A stretch of 64,000 nucleotides of DNA from JAFNAG01 sp963824985 (GCA_963824985.1 CAWGRQ010000037.1:9155-73154), one strand, 5' to 3'. Shown: positions 8,941 to 18,190, counted from the first letter of the stretch. Translations and numbers: made by a program. Notes: a model not told the origin generated them from the sequence alone.

Positions 8941-11564
8941 CCGACAACCTCAGAAACAAGGCGGGCAAGGGTTGTGACAGCGGGCTCCGCCAGCATACCG
9001 CGCGGGCAAAAATCGATCCCCTTTAGGGAGACTGCTCCGGTGGCGATGCCCGTCCAGCCCATCAGCGGAGGGTTCGGCCGCAGGCCTCGGACGCGGATCA
9101 TCATAATTGAGCCGGAGTAGGACCCCGGTTGGTAATTGGATGCCGCAAGCCGACGAAGCAGGGGCGTTCCCGCCCGGACTGAAGCAGTCGCATGACGCAT
9201 GCGGCGCAGGTCGGAGTCCTCCCGATGGTAGGCGACAAAGGCACGGGCTCGTTCTGACAGGTACATGGCCGCCCCGCGCCAACCCTTTTCCCGGAGAATC
9301 CTGAAGTGGGCGACCCCGCGCTCGCAGAGCATCACGCCCTGGGCGGCGAGGCGTGAGAGCGGCCCGAGGCTCGCCCGCCATTGAGGATTCAGGGTATCCA
9401 TCAGGATCAGTGATTGGACCGTGGCGCCGCGCTGCGTCAGCTGCCGGGCGACCTCATATGCGGTTATGCCGCCAAAGCAGATGCCTGCAAGGTGGATAGG
9501 CTGCCTTTCAAAACGCTCAACGAGCACATCGGCGTAACGGGCGGCGAACGACTGGATGCTCCAGGCGTCTCCCGGAAACGCTTCCGGTTGGGGAGCTTCT
9601 AGAGCGTACACGGCCTGATCGGCATCGAGCAGGTGGGCCAGGTGCGAGAGGCCGACCAGGATGCCGTCGTGGCCGGGAACGAAGATCAAGGGCGTCTTCG
9701 AGCCCTCCCTGCGCAGAGCCACGATCGGATCGCCGGCAGACTGGGAGCTGCGATGGCGCTCTATCTCAGCGGCCAGTGAGGTGATGGTTCCCTGGTCGAG
9801 GAAATCAGAAAACGAGAGGTTTGTGCCGGTCGTCTCGCTGACGGCGGCAAGCATCTGTGCGGCCAGCAGCGAGTCTCCCCCCAGCGACGAAAACATGTCG
9901 AGGGTGCCGACACGGTCGCACTTCAACATATCCTGCCAGATGGTGCAGATCTGCTCTTCGAGAGGCGAATCGGGCGGCCGGTATTCGGCGGCGGGCTGAT
10001 CGGCGTCAATGGCCTCGATGCCGAGTTTGGCCGCGAGGCCGATGCGTTGCGGCTTGCCTGTGGGCCCCTTCGGGATTTCCGGAAGGATGCGGACCAGGCG
10101 CGGCACCTTGAACGGCGCCAGGCGAGTTGCGGCAAACCGCCGCAAGCCGGATTCCGTAACCGTCGAGCCCGGCGCCAGAACGACGGCGGCGCCGATCTCC
10201 TCTCCAAGCTGGACGTGAGGGATGGCGAAGCTGAGCGCCTGCTTCACCTCAGGGTGGTCAAGCAGGACTTCGTCGATTTCGCGCGGCGAGATCTTCTCGC
10301 CACCGCGATTGATGAGTTCCTTGAGGCGGCCGGTGAGGAAAAGATAGCCGTCTTCATCGATCCAGCCCTGGTCGCCGGTTCGGAACCAGCCGTCCGTGAA
10401 TGCGGACTGATTGGCCTGGGGGCTGTCGAGATACCCGGGCGTCACGTTGGGTCCGCGAATGACCACTTCGCCGGTAGCGCCCGGTTCGAGAAGATGGCCC
10501 GATGCGTCCATGATGGCGACCTCAGGTCCGGCCTGCGGGCCGACAGAGCCGGGCTTGCGCGGGGCAGGAGGAAGAGGATTGCATGCCATCTGGTGAGCGG
10601 CTTCGGTCATGCCGTAAGCTTCAACGACCGGCGCGTGGAAAGCAGCCTCGAGTTCATGAAGGACTCGAGGGGGCAGCGCCGACGAAGACGACCGGATGAA
10701 GCGCAATGGGCGTGCATCGATGATGCCGGCGTTTTCCTGCGCCTTGGCGAGAATGCCCATGTGCATGGTAGGGACAGCGGTGTACCAGCTCGGCGAGAAT
10801 TCGTCGAGCCATTGGAAAAACCCGGCGCCGTAGATGCCGTCCGTGCAGACGACGCTGCCGCCGGCGCCGAGCGTGGAAAGCACGGCAGCGACAAGTCCAT
10901 GGATATGAAACAGCGGCATGATGTTGAGGCAGCGATCCTCGGGGGTGAGGATCAGAGTGGCAGCAATATGTCCGGCCGAGGCGCAGAGATTGCGATGGAG
11001 CAGAGGGACGAGTTTGGGCTTCGAGGTCGTGCCGGAGGTATGGAGCAGAAGCGCGATGTCGTCCTCTGACGGGTGGCGGTCGTCGCAGGCGGCTCCGGTA
11101 TCTTCAAATTCGAACCGGCAGGATGCACCGTCGGCAACCAGTCGTATCACGGGCAGCTTCAGGCCGCGGGCCGCGGTCTGGGCGGGAGAATCGGGGGGCT
11201 GGCTGGTAACGACGAATCGGGCGCCGAGATCGTGAAGGTAGAACTCGAGTTCCTCGGTCTTGTAGGCAGGATTCAGCGGCGCGCAACCGCAGGCCGAGGC
11301 GATGTAGAGGAAAGACGTGGCGGCTGCCGGTCCGTTGGCCGTGATGAGGGCGAGGCGGTCGGTGCGGGCGACACCAAGCGAGCGCAGTTGCGCATATGCC
11401 GACTTCTGCTGGGCCAGAAGGTCCGCGAAGGTCAGGGGAACGCGGCCGGGAGCGAGAATGGCGGGTTCATATGGCCTCAATCCGGCCTGGCGATGCATGA
11501 GGCCGCCGAGTGTGCGATCGAGGCTGATTCGGTCAGGTTCCGTGTCCACGGAGTAAACGTCCAT
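8937..11564 (-). CDS. Adenylation-carrier-thioesterase tridomain protein (NRPS-like)
   Basis: Free-standing NRPS-like protein of about 875 residues; ATG 11564 chosen, since the frame upstream begins only with a TTG. The adenylation domain (about 1-500) shows LLHTSGTTSKPK, YGMTEAAH and GWFRTGDQGW with catalytic lysine-type GRLKELINRGGEKISP. A phosphopantetheine carrier follows, with attachment Ser near residue 561 (LGGDSLLAAQ). The C-terminal alpha/beta hydrolase has nucleophile motif GICFGG near residue 695, so Cys replaces the usual Ser. The expected C-terminal catalytic His is not seen; the matching stretch reads KGIDFCPRGMLAEP. The adenylation substrate cannot be read with confidence. It likely activates an acyl or amino acid, loads it on its own carrier, and either transfers or releases it. 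Coupling to a GT2 suggests acylation of a glycan or glycolipid. Confidence 0.85.
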   Translation of the reverse strand: MDVYSVDTEPDRISLDRTLGGLMHRQAGLRPYEPAILAPGRVPLTFADLLAQQKSAYAQLRSLGVARTDRLALITANGPAAATSFLYIASACGCAPLNPAYKTEELEFYLHDLGARFVVTSQPPDSPAQTAARGLKLPVIRLVADGASCRFEFEDTGAACDDRHPSEDDIALLLHTSGTTSKPKLVPLLHRNLCASAGHIAATLILTPEDRCLNIMPLFHIHGLVAAVLSTLGAGGSVVCTDGIYGAGFFQWLDEFSPSWYTAVPTMHMGILAKAQENAGIIDARPLRFIRSSSSALPPRVLHELEAAFHAPVVEAYGMTEAAHQMACNPLPPAPRKPGSVGPQAGPEVAIMDASGHLLEPGATGEVVIRGPNVTPGYLDSPQANQSAFTDGWFRTGDQGWIDEDGYLFLTGRLKELINRGGEKISPREIDEVLLDHPEVKQALSFAIPHVQLGEEIGAAVVLAPGSTVTESGLRRFAATRLAPFKVPRLVRILPEIPKGPTGKPQRIGLAAKLGIEAIDADQPAAEYRPPDSPLEEQICTIWQDMLKCDRVGTLDMFSSLGGDSLLAAQMLAAVSETTGTNLSFSDFLDQGTITSLAAEIERHRSSQSAGDPIVALRREGSKTPLIFVPGHDGILVGLSHLAHLLDADQAVYALEAPQPEAFPGDAWSIQSFAARYADVLVERFERQPIHLAGICFGGITAYEVARQLTQRGATVQSLILMDTLNPQWRASLGPLSRLAAQGVMLCERGVAHFRILREKGWRGAAMYLSERARAFVAYHREDSDLRRMRHATASVRAGTPLLRRLAASNYQPGSYSGSIMMIRVRGLRPNPPLMGWTGIATGAVSLKGIDFCPRGMLAEPAVTTLARLVSEVVG

Positions 11565-11717
11565 TTTGAGCCATGTTATCCCGGCGCAACGATAAATCAC
11601 TGCAGACAATAACCCGGGATTATTAATGTATCATTATGGAGCCGGATTTTCCTCTTGAGTCGCCTGAGGCCCTGGCCCTGATGGCGCCGCGTCTCCGGCT
11701 TCGTATCCCCGCTTGCC

Positions 11718-12452
11718 TCAATTCTTGTAGTAGCGGTATTTCTGCATTCTCGCCTGGATCATCGCAATCCGGTTCCGGATGCGCTTGTTCGGGTCGGTCG
11801 GGCTGTAACGACGCGGATTGATGATCACGGCCGCGAGCGCAGCTGCCTCTTCCTCGGAGAGGCTGCTGCACGACTTGCCGAAGTAGGTCCGGGCGGCCGC
11901 TTCCGCGCCGTAGATCCCATCCCCCCACTCGATTACATTTAGATAAATCTCGAAAATCCGTCGCTTGTCGAGGTGCCGCTCGAGCGAGAAGGTCAGGATC
12001 AGTTCCTTCAGCTTCCGAACCGGGTTCTTCGACGGAGACAGGTAGAGGTTTTTCGCCAATTGTTGCGTGATCGTGCTCGCGCCGCGCGCGAAGTCGAGCT
12101 TTTCGTAGTTGATCTTGATCGCTTCGCGGATCTGGTCATAATCCAGCCCCTCGTGCTGGAAGAAGGCCGCGTCCTCGGCGATCAGCACTGCGTTCTTCAG
12201 GTTCGAGGACATCTGAGGGAGCGGCACCCAGACCTGGAATCGACGGGGCTTCCTCCCCATTTGCCGGGCCTCGGCGTCGCGAAGCTCCATCCATTCGGTG
12301 GTCTTCGGATTCTCCTTCGCGAGGATGGACACATCCGGGAAGGTCGCAACCTCATAGCTCGTGTAGCCGGCGATGACAACGACGGCGATGACTATGACCA
12401 TGCGGAACCATTTCCGTTTGGCGCTTCGCTGTGATGTCACCCTGCCTCCCAT
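11718..12452 (-). CDS. mtgA: Monofunctional peptidoglycan transglycosylase MtgA
   Basis: Inner-membrane GT51 enzyme that polymerises lipid II into glycan strands. It is 244 residues, normal for the monofunctional family, with one N-terminal membrane helix (MVIVIAVVVIAGYTSY). All GT51 motifs are present: EDAAFFQHEG with the catalytic Glu, RGASTITQQLAKNL, RKLKE and the EIYLN motif. There is no transpeptidase domain. The ATG at 12452 has little space for a binding site; a GTG at 12440 follows GGGAGG at better distance and may be the true start. The downstream minus-strand gene ends 150 bases away and is not part of its pathway. Confidence 0.93.
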   Translation of the reverse strand: MGGRVTSQRSAKRKWFRMVIVIAVVVIAGYTSYEVATFPDVSILAKENPKTTEWMELRDAEARQMGRKPRRFQVWVPLPQMSSNLKNAVLIAEDAAFFQHEGLDYDQIREAIKINYEKLDFARGASTITQQLAKNLYLSPSKNPVRKLKELILTFSLERHLDKRRIFEIYLNVIEWGDGIYGAEAAARTYFGKSCSSLSEEEAAALAAVIINPRRYSPTDPNKRIRNRIAMIQARMQKYRYYKN

Positions 12453-12847
12453 TCCTGCAACCCGTTACGTGTCGAAACTTCCCCATTCGTCAGCTTGCGG
12501 AGGTCTGCCTCCCGGGCCCAACACTCGTATTCGATTCACCCAGCCGTTTTACTGGCGCCGCACCGGCACGGAGTTTGCGCTGGACCTTGCGCCGTGGGCA
12601 TGTTTATTATGATCGCGCATCGGCCGACGTTTTCTCAAGCAGTAATCCATGGGCCTATGGCGCACCCGGTGACGCATGAAAACGGCAGATGTCGCGCGCA
12701 GCGCCATGGACTGCGGCGGCACGCCGCCGCTTTTGCCATCCCGTATGTTGAAGGCGGCGCCGTGGCTCCATGGCGCCTGCGGCGCGGGGTCCCGGGAATG
12801 TCGTTTTCGGAGCAGCTTATTTTCGAAGCAGAACCGGAAGACCTCCG
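12453..12847. other. Divergent intergenic region with a terminator-like palindrome
   Basis: About 395 bases between mtgA (minus) and the membrane glycosyltransferase (plus). No gene is convincing. At 12713-12730 there is a perfect GC palindrome, GCGGCGGC-AC-GCCGCCGC, followed by TTTT, which could act as a plus-strand rho-independent terminator or be part of a dispersed repeat. The surrounding region is very GC-rich. Confidence 0.5.
12713..12734 (+). terminator. GC hairpin followed by TTTT
   Basis: An 8-bp perfect stem (GCGGCGGC / GCCGCCGC) with a 2-base centre is followed directly by four T residues. No plus-strand gene ends just before it, so it may be a repeat element instead of a working terminator. 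Confidence 0.4.
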
Positions 12848-14395
12848 ATGACAGACCGATTCCTCAGAAATTCTACCCTGATCGCGCTTGCGCTGATTCT
12901 GGCGCAAACGATCCTGCTTGCCCGGCATCATATGCCGCATTCCATCTGGTACGACGAAGGATTAACCCTGAACATCGTGCAACGCAGCAGCCTGTCGGAA
13001 GTGCTTCATGGGGCTATGACCCTCAAGCCTTTCCCTCCGCTCTACTTCTTTCTCGTGCATGCAAGCTTTCGTCTGATCGCCGGCGAGTTGGGATTGAGGC
13101 TAATATCCCTGATTTTTGGGCTTCTCGCCATCGGCGCTACCTTCTGGCTGGGAAACAAGCTGATGGGTCGGTGGGCCGGGCTCCTGGCTGCCGGACTGCT
13201 GGCCAGCACGCCGGGCGTCTTTTTTTACTTCGTGGACGCCAACCCCTACACCATCCTGATCTTCTGGAGCGCCCTGTCGACCGGCCTGATGTTTACCGCT
13301 ATCGAACGCAATACCTGGGGCTCCTGGGTTTTCTACACGGTGGCCGTCCTGGGCGGACTTGCTTCCCATACTCTTTTCATTTTTTATGTCGGCGGTCAGT
13401 GGCTGCTCTTCCTGTACATCCGGCTTTTCAGCCCGATCAAACCGTCAGGCTTGCACTGGCGCGGGTTCTGGCGCAAGGAAAGACGTTATTTTGCATCGTC
13501 GCTGGTGGTACTTGCGATCTGGTTCGGATGGGTGACCTTCTACCTGTCCAACAAAAGCTACGTCAACACTCCGCAAATCGGCCGCATGATGTCGTTCCCG
13601 ACCCTGGTATCCATGGCAGGCATGATCCCCGGTCCGCTCAGTTATGACTTGTGGCCTCATGGAATCCTGTTTGGAATCGCGTTGGCGGGGGGCATGCTTG
13701 TCCTCTGGCGTTCGGATCGCGAAACCTGGATCCGTCTGATGCTCCTGTGGATTCCGCCGGTTATCGGAATCACTCTCTTTGTTCGTGCTACTTTGATATT
13801 CATTTCCTATAAATATGCCTTGGGAGTCTTTCCTGTTACCTGTCTCCTCGCGGCGGGAATTCTGAAGGCCCGGCAGGACAACATGCCGGGCATTGGCGGC
13901 AGGATTCCATGGCGCCTCTTGCTGGTTGGCACAATCTGCCTGTGTATATCGGCCGGCACCTGGCGCCTGGCGTTCAGCACCCCTGAATACTTTTCCTATA
14001 ACGATTGGAAGAGCTGCGTTCGCTACCTGGAGGAGAATGCAGGCGCGCGAGACACGATCTGGTTCGAGTATGAACAGTCGTCATTTCCCTTCGCCTTCTA
14101 TTATAGCCGCCGCGATCAGATCGCATTCAATCCGACCGGTGATCACGAGACTGAAGCGGAAGACCTGATTCGCCGGCAAAACCAGGTTGCCGCACAGGGC
14201 GGAACCGTGTGGGTGGTATTGCCCGACTTTCAAAATCGCAACCCGTGGATCGAACGGTTTACCCGCTCCGTTTCCAGGAATAAGGAGGAGATTGCCCGTC
14301 AACTGGATCTCGACCTGCAGTCCCGATGCGACTTCCGACTGGTGTCGAGCCGCAATTTCGATAGAATCCGCGTTTACCGCATCACCACCCGCTAG
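12848..14395 (+). CDS. Polytopic membrane glycosyltransferase (ArnT/PMT-like, GT39/GT83 type)
   Basis: Integral-membrane GT-C glycosyltransferase of about 515 residues, using a polyprenyl-phosphate sugar and acting on the outer face of the membrane. ATG 12848 follows GGAAG; the open frame upstream to 12770 is GC-rich and unlikely to be coding. The first loop has the acidic motif IWYDEGLTLN, typical of this superfamily, followed by KPFPPLYFFLVHASFRLI. There are about 10 hydrophobic helices (LISLIFGLLAIGATFWLG, AGLLASTPGVFFYF and others), then a soluble C-terminal domain from residue about 380. It is a single gene with long spacers, so its pathway is not shown by neighbours, although several GT genes lie within 15 kb. 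Confidence 0.8.
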   Translation: MTDRFLRNSTLIALALILAQTILLARHHMPHSIWYDEGLTLNIVQRSSLSEVLHGAMTLKPFPPLYFFLVHASFRLIAGELGLRLISLIFGLLAIGATFWLGNKLMGRWAGLLAAGLLASTPGVFFYFVDANPYTILIFWSALSTGLMFTAIERNTWGSWVFYTVAVLGGLASHTLFIFYVGGQWLLFLYIRLFSPIKPSGLHWRGFWRKERRYFASSLVVLAIWFGWVTFYLSNKSYVNTPQIGRMMSFPTLVSMAGMIPGPLSYDLWPHGILFGIALAGGMLVLWRSDRETWIRLMLLWIPPVIGITLFVRATLIFISYKYALGVFPVTCLLAAGILKARQDNMPGIGGRIPWRLLLVGTICLCISAGTWRLAFSTPEYFSYNDWKSCVRYLEENAGARDTIWFEYEQSSFPFAFYYSRRDQIAFNPTGDHETEAEDLIRRQNQVAAQGGTVWVVLPDFQNRNPWIERFTRSVSRNKEEIARQLDLDLQSRCDFRLVSSRNFDRIRVYRITTR

Positions 14396-14991
14396 CCCTC
14401 ATTCATGAAAGAAGGATCGCAAGACCTTCCAGGACACGGAAGAACGCGGATGAACAGGAATGGGGCAGGAACGGCCATGAAGGCGATCGGGAGGCACGCG
14501 GCAAATTAATCTCAGGTCGCGGATGAGGACTTCCCGGGTGTGCCGCCGAACGCACGGATTCCAGGCATCGATTTCACACTCTCGGGCGTTTGCCTGTGGA
14601 GCAGACTGTAGTAGGCTAAGGGCCTGGAAAAGAATAAAGGTTACACTTTGCTGCGGTCTCCCAGGCTCACGATGCGACATCGGCACAATAGCAGCAGCAA
14701 GCAAGCATCCAGGCAGTATCGGCTCCAACAGCAGCTTGTGGGCCTGGGAGCCGCAGCCACAAGGGGCGCGGCGGCGGGCAGGCATCTGCTGCGTTGCCGC
14801 TCCTCGACGATGTCACCACATCGCCTGCGTCGCGGCGCCTTGCATCTGCCTGCCCGGCGCTCGCGCCAAAGTGCAACCTTTATTCTTTCCCAGGCCCTAA
14901 AAGGCGCGAGCGTGCCGGACTCGGCATGCCCCGTCGCCGCGGGCAGGTGTCGGGTGAACAAAGGCACGTGATTGGACAATTGGAGGCAAGA
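14396..14991. other. Intergenic region holding a MITE-like element
   Basis: About 600 bases before the DUF1614 gene. The left part (14420-14460) has a 'GGACACGGAAGAACGCGGAT' type repeat shared with 16550 and 41285. The right part is the inverted-repeat element at 14617-14900 described separately. Open frames here run in both directions and look like shadows of repeat DNA. Confidence 0.6.
14617..14900. mobile_element. MITE-like element with 34-bp terminal inverted repeats
   Basis: The two ends are 34-bp inverted repeats with 3 mismatches by my alignment: 14617-14650 begins TAAGGGCCTGGAAAAGAATA, and the reverse complement of 14867-14900 begins TTAGGGCCTGGGAAAGAATA. The 284-bp element has no coding potential. 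Inside are smaller inverted repeats: CTCCCAGGC / GCCTGGGAG, GGGCAGGCA / TGCCTGCCC, and CGATGT-CACC-ACATCG at about 14808-14823. A core beginning CTCCTCGACGATG (14800-14812) recurs in the element at 35581-35827. No target-site duplication is obvious. Confidence 0.75.
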
Positions 14992-15710
14992 ATGCACTAT
15001 ATCCCTCTGGCATGGCCATTCTTCCTTGTTCTCTTGATGCTCTTCAGCTTTGTTCTGGTGCTCCTCGAGGAATCGGAATCCTCGAGTATGCCTACGAAAG
15101 CATGGGGGTGGGCCGCAGGTACATGTTCGCGCTCCTGGTAGGATCTCTGCTCGGAAGTTACATCAACATTCCGGTGGCGGAGCTTCCAGCCGAGCACATA
15201 TACGCGGAGCGCATTGTGAGCTTCTTCGGCATGCAATATGTTGTCCCCCAACTCCTGACCGAAGCCAAGACAATCATTGCCGTCAACCTGGGCGGCGCCG
15301 TCATTCCCACCGTGCTTTCTTTCTATCTGATCCTGAAGCACCGCATTTACGGACGCAGCCTCATCGCCGTCGTGATCGTCTCCGGTCTGGTGCACCTGAT
15401 GGCACGACCCATCCCCGGCGTAGGGATTGCGGAACCCATTTTTATGCCCTTTCTCGTCACGGCCGGCGTGGTGCTGGCACTGTCCAGGAAATATGCCGCC
15501 CCCCTGGCATACGTCGCCGGAAGCCTGGGCACGCTCATTGGCGCCGATCTCATGAACCTGGGCCAGATCCGCGGGCTCGGAGCGCCCGTCGCTTCCATCG
15601 GGGGAGCCGGCACTTTCGATGGGATCTTCCTGACCGGAATCCTGGCGGTGCTGCTGGCCAGCATACTTACAGGCGGGCGTCAGGCGGTTTCACCCCCAGA
15701 ACAGGGATGA
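14992..15710 (+). CDS. DUF1614 integral membrane protein, reading frame broken
   Basis: The natural start is ATG 14992, 6-7 bases after GGAGGCAAG, and encodes MHYIPLAWPFFLVLLMLFSF, the usual DUF1614 N-terminus. This frame runs into SESSSM after residue about 26. The conserved rest (GILEYAYESMGVGRRYMFAL, LLGSYINIPVAEL, GGAVIPTVLSFYLI, PIPGVGIAEPIFMPF, GTLIGADLMNL) is in another frame, open from 15012 to 15710. The shift lies within 15060-15085; one missing base, for example a G in GAGG, would restore the frame. The site is an inverted repeat, CTCGAGGA-7 nt-TCCTCGAG. The family is polytopic and of unknown function. Either a sequencing indel or a young pseudogene fits. Confidence 0.75.
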
Positions 15711-15981
15711 TTAAGGGGATTTGCGGCTCACGAGCCTCTGATCTACAGGGTGCATTTTCGCAGAACCCGCCGGATTGCACCCGGTTTTCCCCGCCGCCCG
15801 AGAAATTGATTTCTCCTTCATTCACTCCCTCAAGGTGGTATATTTATGGGAGTAACTATAAGAACCATGGACACTAAACTGGATTTTGACATTGACATGC
15901 GTTTTCACTTCAGGCTCGGTCCGGTCGGTTTACCCCGACCTCATGGGCCGGCCTTTCTCTTTCCTTCCTTAGGAGGACGGT

Positions 15982-16281
15982 ATGCGCACGATGATCAGAG
16001 TCAAGATGCCCGTCGACGCGGGCAATAAGGCCATCCAGGACGGATCACTGCCGAAAACAATCGGGGAGGCACTCGAACGGCTCAAGCCGGAGGCCGCCTA
16101 TTTCTTTCCCGAAAACGGCGTTCGCACGGCGATCATGGTGGTGGATGTGAAAGACTCATCCGAGATACCGGCGATCGCAGAGCCTTTCTTTTCGCGGCTC
16201 AACGCCGCCGTCGAGTTTCTTCCCGTGATGAACGCGGAGGAGTTGAAGGCGGGTCTGGCCAAAATCGCTCCCAAGGGCTGA
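15982..16281 (+). CDS. Small conserved protein of unknown function (99 aa)
   Basis: A 99-residue soluble protein with a strong ribosome binding site (TAGGAGG, 15971-15977) before ATG 15982. It starts MRTMIRVKMPVDAGNKAIQD and contains KPEAAYFFPENGVRTAIMVV and EPFFSRLNAAVEFLPVMNAE. This resembles a widespread ~100-residue ferredoxin-like (DUF3303-like) family that is often mislabelled 'panthothenate synthetase'; I do not accept that name. The pattern of strands and helices (betaalphabeta with PAIAEPFF) suggests a dimeric alpha/beta barrel fold. No function can be given. It sits alone between the DUF1614 gene and the surface metallopeptidase. Confidence 0.75.
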   Translation: MRTMIRVKMPVDAGNKAIQDGSLPKTIGEALERLKPEAAYFFPENGVRTAIMVVDVKDSSEIPAIAEPFFSRLNAAVEFLPVMNAEELKAGLAKIAPKG

Positions 16282-16833
16282 GCATTTCACGGTTGCAAGA
16301 ATCCCGAAGGGCTGGCGCAGCCAAGCGTGGGTAGACGGGATTGAGCGGGCGGAAGCCCTGAAAGAGCGGCACGGAGAAGACGCGGCAAGGGCGCAGGTCT
16401 TTGATGCGTCGCAGGGTACGCGCACGGCCGCATGAGAGGCTTCTGAGAAGAGCGGGCCAGGCGCCGGCTGCCCTGATGGGCCTTGATTCGAAATTTTGGG
16501 CTGCGCCGGGATTCGTTCGTTACAGAAAGTATTTGGGACCCGGAAGAACACGGATCCAATCCGCGTTCTTCCGCTTTCGGAGATGTCTGGCTTCGTAAAT
16601 AATCCGAGTTAACTTCTATGCCGGCTCACAATCTCCCCGGTTGCCGGCAAAAATACTTTTTTACATACTCGCGCCAGCAATCCGTCGTATGATTTCCCCA
16701 ACAAATAACAGGATTCGTCACTGATCACCTCGTTGCGGCCGCGTGAGGAATGCCCAGCCATGATCCGTTCGCATCATCCCTCCGAATCTCCAAACGGTCG
16801 CCCGGATCCGCATCCATCTGAAAGGAGTTGGTC
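16282..16833. other. Intergenic region with degenerate repeats
   Basis: About 550 bases with no convincing gene. Around 16540-16580 there is a pair GGAAGAACACGGATCCAATC / CGCGTTCTTCCG forming an imperfect inverted repeat, related to the 'CCGTGTTCTTCCGTG' sequences at 41370. The part at 16300-16440 is GC-rich and resembles dispersed intergenic DNA. AT-rich sequence at 16600-16720 probably holds the promoter of the downstream gene. Confidence 0.45.
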
Positions 16834-17991
16834 ATGCGCAGCTGGCGTAATTCTATGTTTTTATCGGGAGAGATTTCGACCGCAAAACGTCACATTCTGC
16901 CTGAACGCATGGCAATGCTTCTGTTATTGATTTTTCTGGGAGCGTCCTTCGCGTTTCCCATGGAGCAGGCCGAATTCCCGGTCATGGCCAGGGAACAGAT
17001 AGATGGAGTTTCAGGCGCCGACCTGCCGAATTCCAAGGGACCGGGCCAGATATCGGGCGCGAGCGCTGCCATCGCGGGCTGCCCGAACATTGAAAGCAAG
17101 GGTTGCATGTCATGGCGCTCCGGCGGCCGGGTCACCGTAATCCTGGATCCCAAAATAGGCAATCAGGGGCCGAGTTTTGTCGCTGCCGTCAAACAGGCAT
17201 TCCTGATCTGGGCGGCGAACAGTGGATCCCAAGGTGTCTTTTTCACCTTCTCGATCCAGTCGCCCCCGGCGGACCTGGAAAACCAATTGAATCGCGGAGC
17301 GCTGCCGGATCAAACCTACTATGTGGTAGTAGACGATTCTTCCCCGCCTCGGGACGGTTACCCTGCATTAACTGCAACCCGGATCTGCCCGGCGACCATC
17401 GGGAGGTATCCCATGGGCGCGATCACATTCTTAAGGCCAATCAACGGCGCCTTCGGTGCCGGTCCCGGAACGTTGAGGGAAATCGTCACTCACGAGATCG
17501 GGCATACATTCGGTTTGAAAGACTGCCTGCCCTCGGTATGTCCGCAAGGGACTTCGGTGATGTCGCTGCCTCTCGCCGGAGATGCGCTTCTGGGCCCGAC
17601 GGCGTGCGACAAGATCGTGATCGATTCCATGACAGGGTTCAGTGCGTGGCCGACCCCTTCCTGCACCATGACGGCCTCCAGGATGACGTACCGGATTTGT
17701 CTGAAGGGTACCAGTGATTGCATCCCCGACACGTCCGTGTGGGAGGCCGAACCACAGAAGATCGGCAACCGCACGGTGATGAGGGGCTATTGGCTGGGAG
17801 ACCAGCTCCAGCTGAAAACCTATGGCGCATGTGACTCCCAATTGGGCCAGATCGAGGTCGGCAGTGAATGGGCGGACCTGGGAAATCCGAACAACCGGGG
17901 CCTATTCCTGTATGATCCACCCAAACAACTCGCGCCGTACGGTGTCAGTGCAGGCACAAGCCTTATCTGGCTAGTCCAATCAGGGGGATGA
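16834..17991 (+). CDS. Secreted zinc metallopeptidase-like protein (N-terminal part of a split gene)
   Basis: ATG 16834 follows AAGGAG by 6 bases. The N-terminus has a hydrophobic export segment (MAMLLLLIFLGASFAFP). The middle has a metzincin-like zinc motif, EIVTHEIGHTFGLKDC (HExxHxxGxxD), preceded by a matrixin-like strand (YYVVVDDSS) and followed by a MSLPL segment resembling a Met-turn. Length to the stop at 17991 is 385 residues, but the sequence continues logically in the next frame: from 17990 it reads ECETTRVLSYEDVVVPAGTI up to GLVRGDD near 18165, a typical periplasmic beta-domain. The TGA lies just after a GGGGG run, and one G fewer would fuse the parts. I infer one long gene, 16834-20081, with two apparent frameshifts. 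Confidence 0.75.
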   Translation: MRSWRNSMFLSGEISTAKRHILPERMAMLLLLIFLGASFAFPMEQAEFPVMAREQIDGVSGADLPNSKGPGQISGASAAIAGCPNIESKGCMSWRSGGRVTVILDPKIGNQGPSFVAAVKQAFLIWAANSGSQGVFFTFSIQSPPADLENQLNRGALPDQTYYVVVDDSSPPRDGYPALTATRICPATIGRYPMGAITFLRPINGAFGAGPGTLREIVTHEIGHTFGLKDCLPSVCPQGTSVMSLPLAGDALLGPTACDKIVIDSMTGFSAWPTPSCTMTASRMTYRICLKGTSDCIPDTSVWEAEPQKIGNRTVMRGYWLGDQLQLKTYGACDSQLGQIEVGSEWADLGNPNNRGLFLYDPPKQLAPYGVSAGTSLIWLVQSGG

Positions 17992-18190
17992 ATGCGAAAC
18001 CACCCGGGTTCTCTCTTATGAGGATGTTGTGGTCCCGGCGGGGACCATTCGGCAGACCATGAAATACGAATGGAGAAGCTACTCCAATGGCTCCTTGAGC
18101 GATGGCCCCGTCACCTTCTGGTTGGATGCCCAGAAAGGCCTGGTACGCGGTGATGATGGTGAGGCTGTGTTGGAACTCGTCATCCTTCAC
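17990..18190 (+). pseudogene. Middle segment of the split metallopeptidase/repeat gene (different frame)
   Basis: In the frame that reads TGC GAA ACC from 17993, the sequence encodes a coherent stretch: YEDVVVPAGTIRQ, KYEWRSYSNGSLSDG, VTFWLDAQKGLVRGDD and AVLELV. This resembles beta-rich domains with 'VPAGTF...W...GLV....ELV'. It has no start codon or ribosome site of its own and no function alone. It links the metallopeptidase upstream with the DUF11-like and repeat region downstream if one base is dropped at each junction. Confidence 0.6.

Noticed and set aside
14523..14997. Open frames across the MITE (14523-14900 and antisense)
   Set aside because: They read through inverted repeats and yield low-complexity Cys/Arg-rich peptides; not genes.
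15880..15900. TTGACATTGACATG as a promoter of the small gene at 15982
   Set aside because: No acceptable -10 box at 16-18 bases; left out of the feature list.
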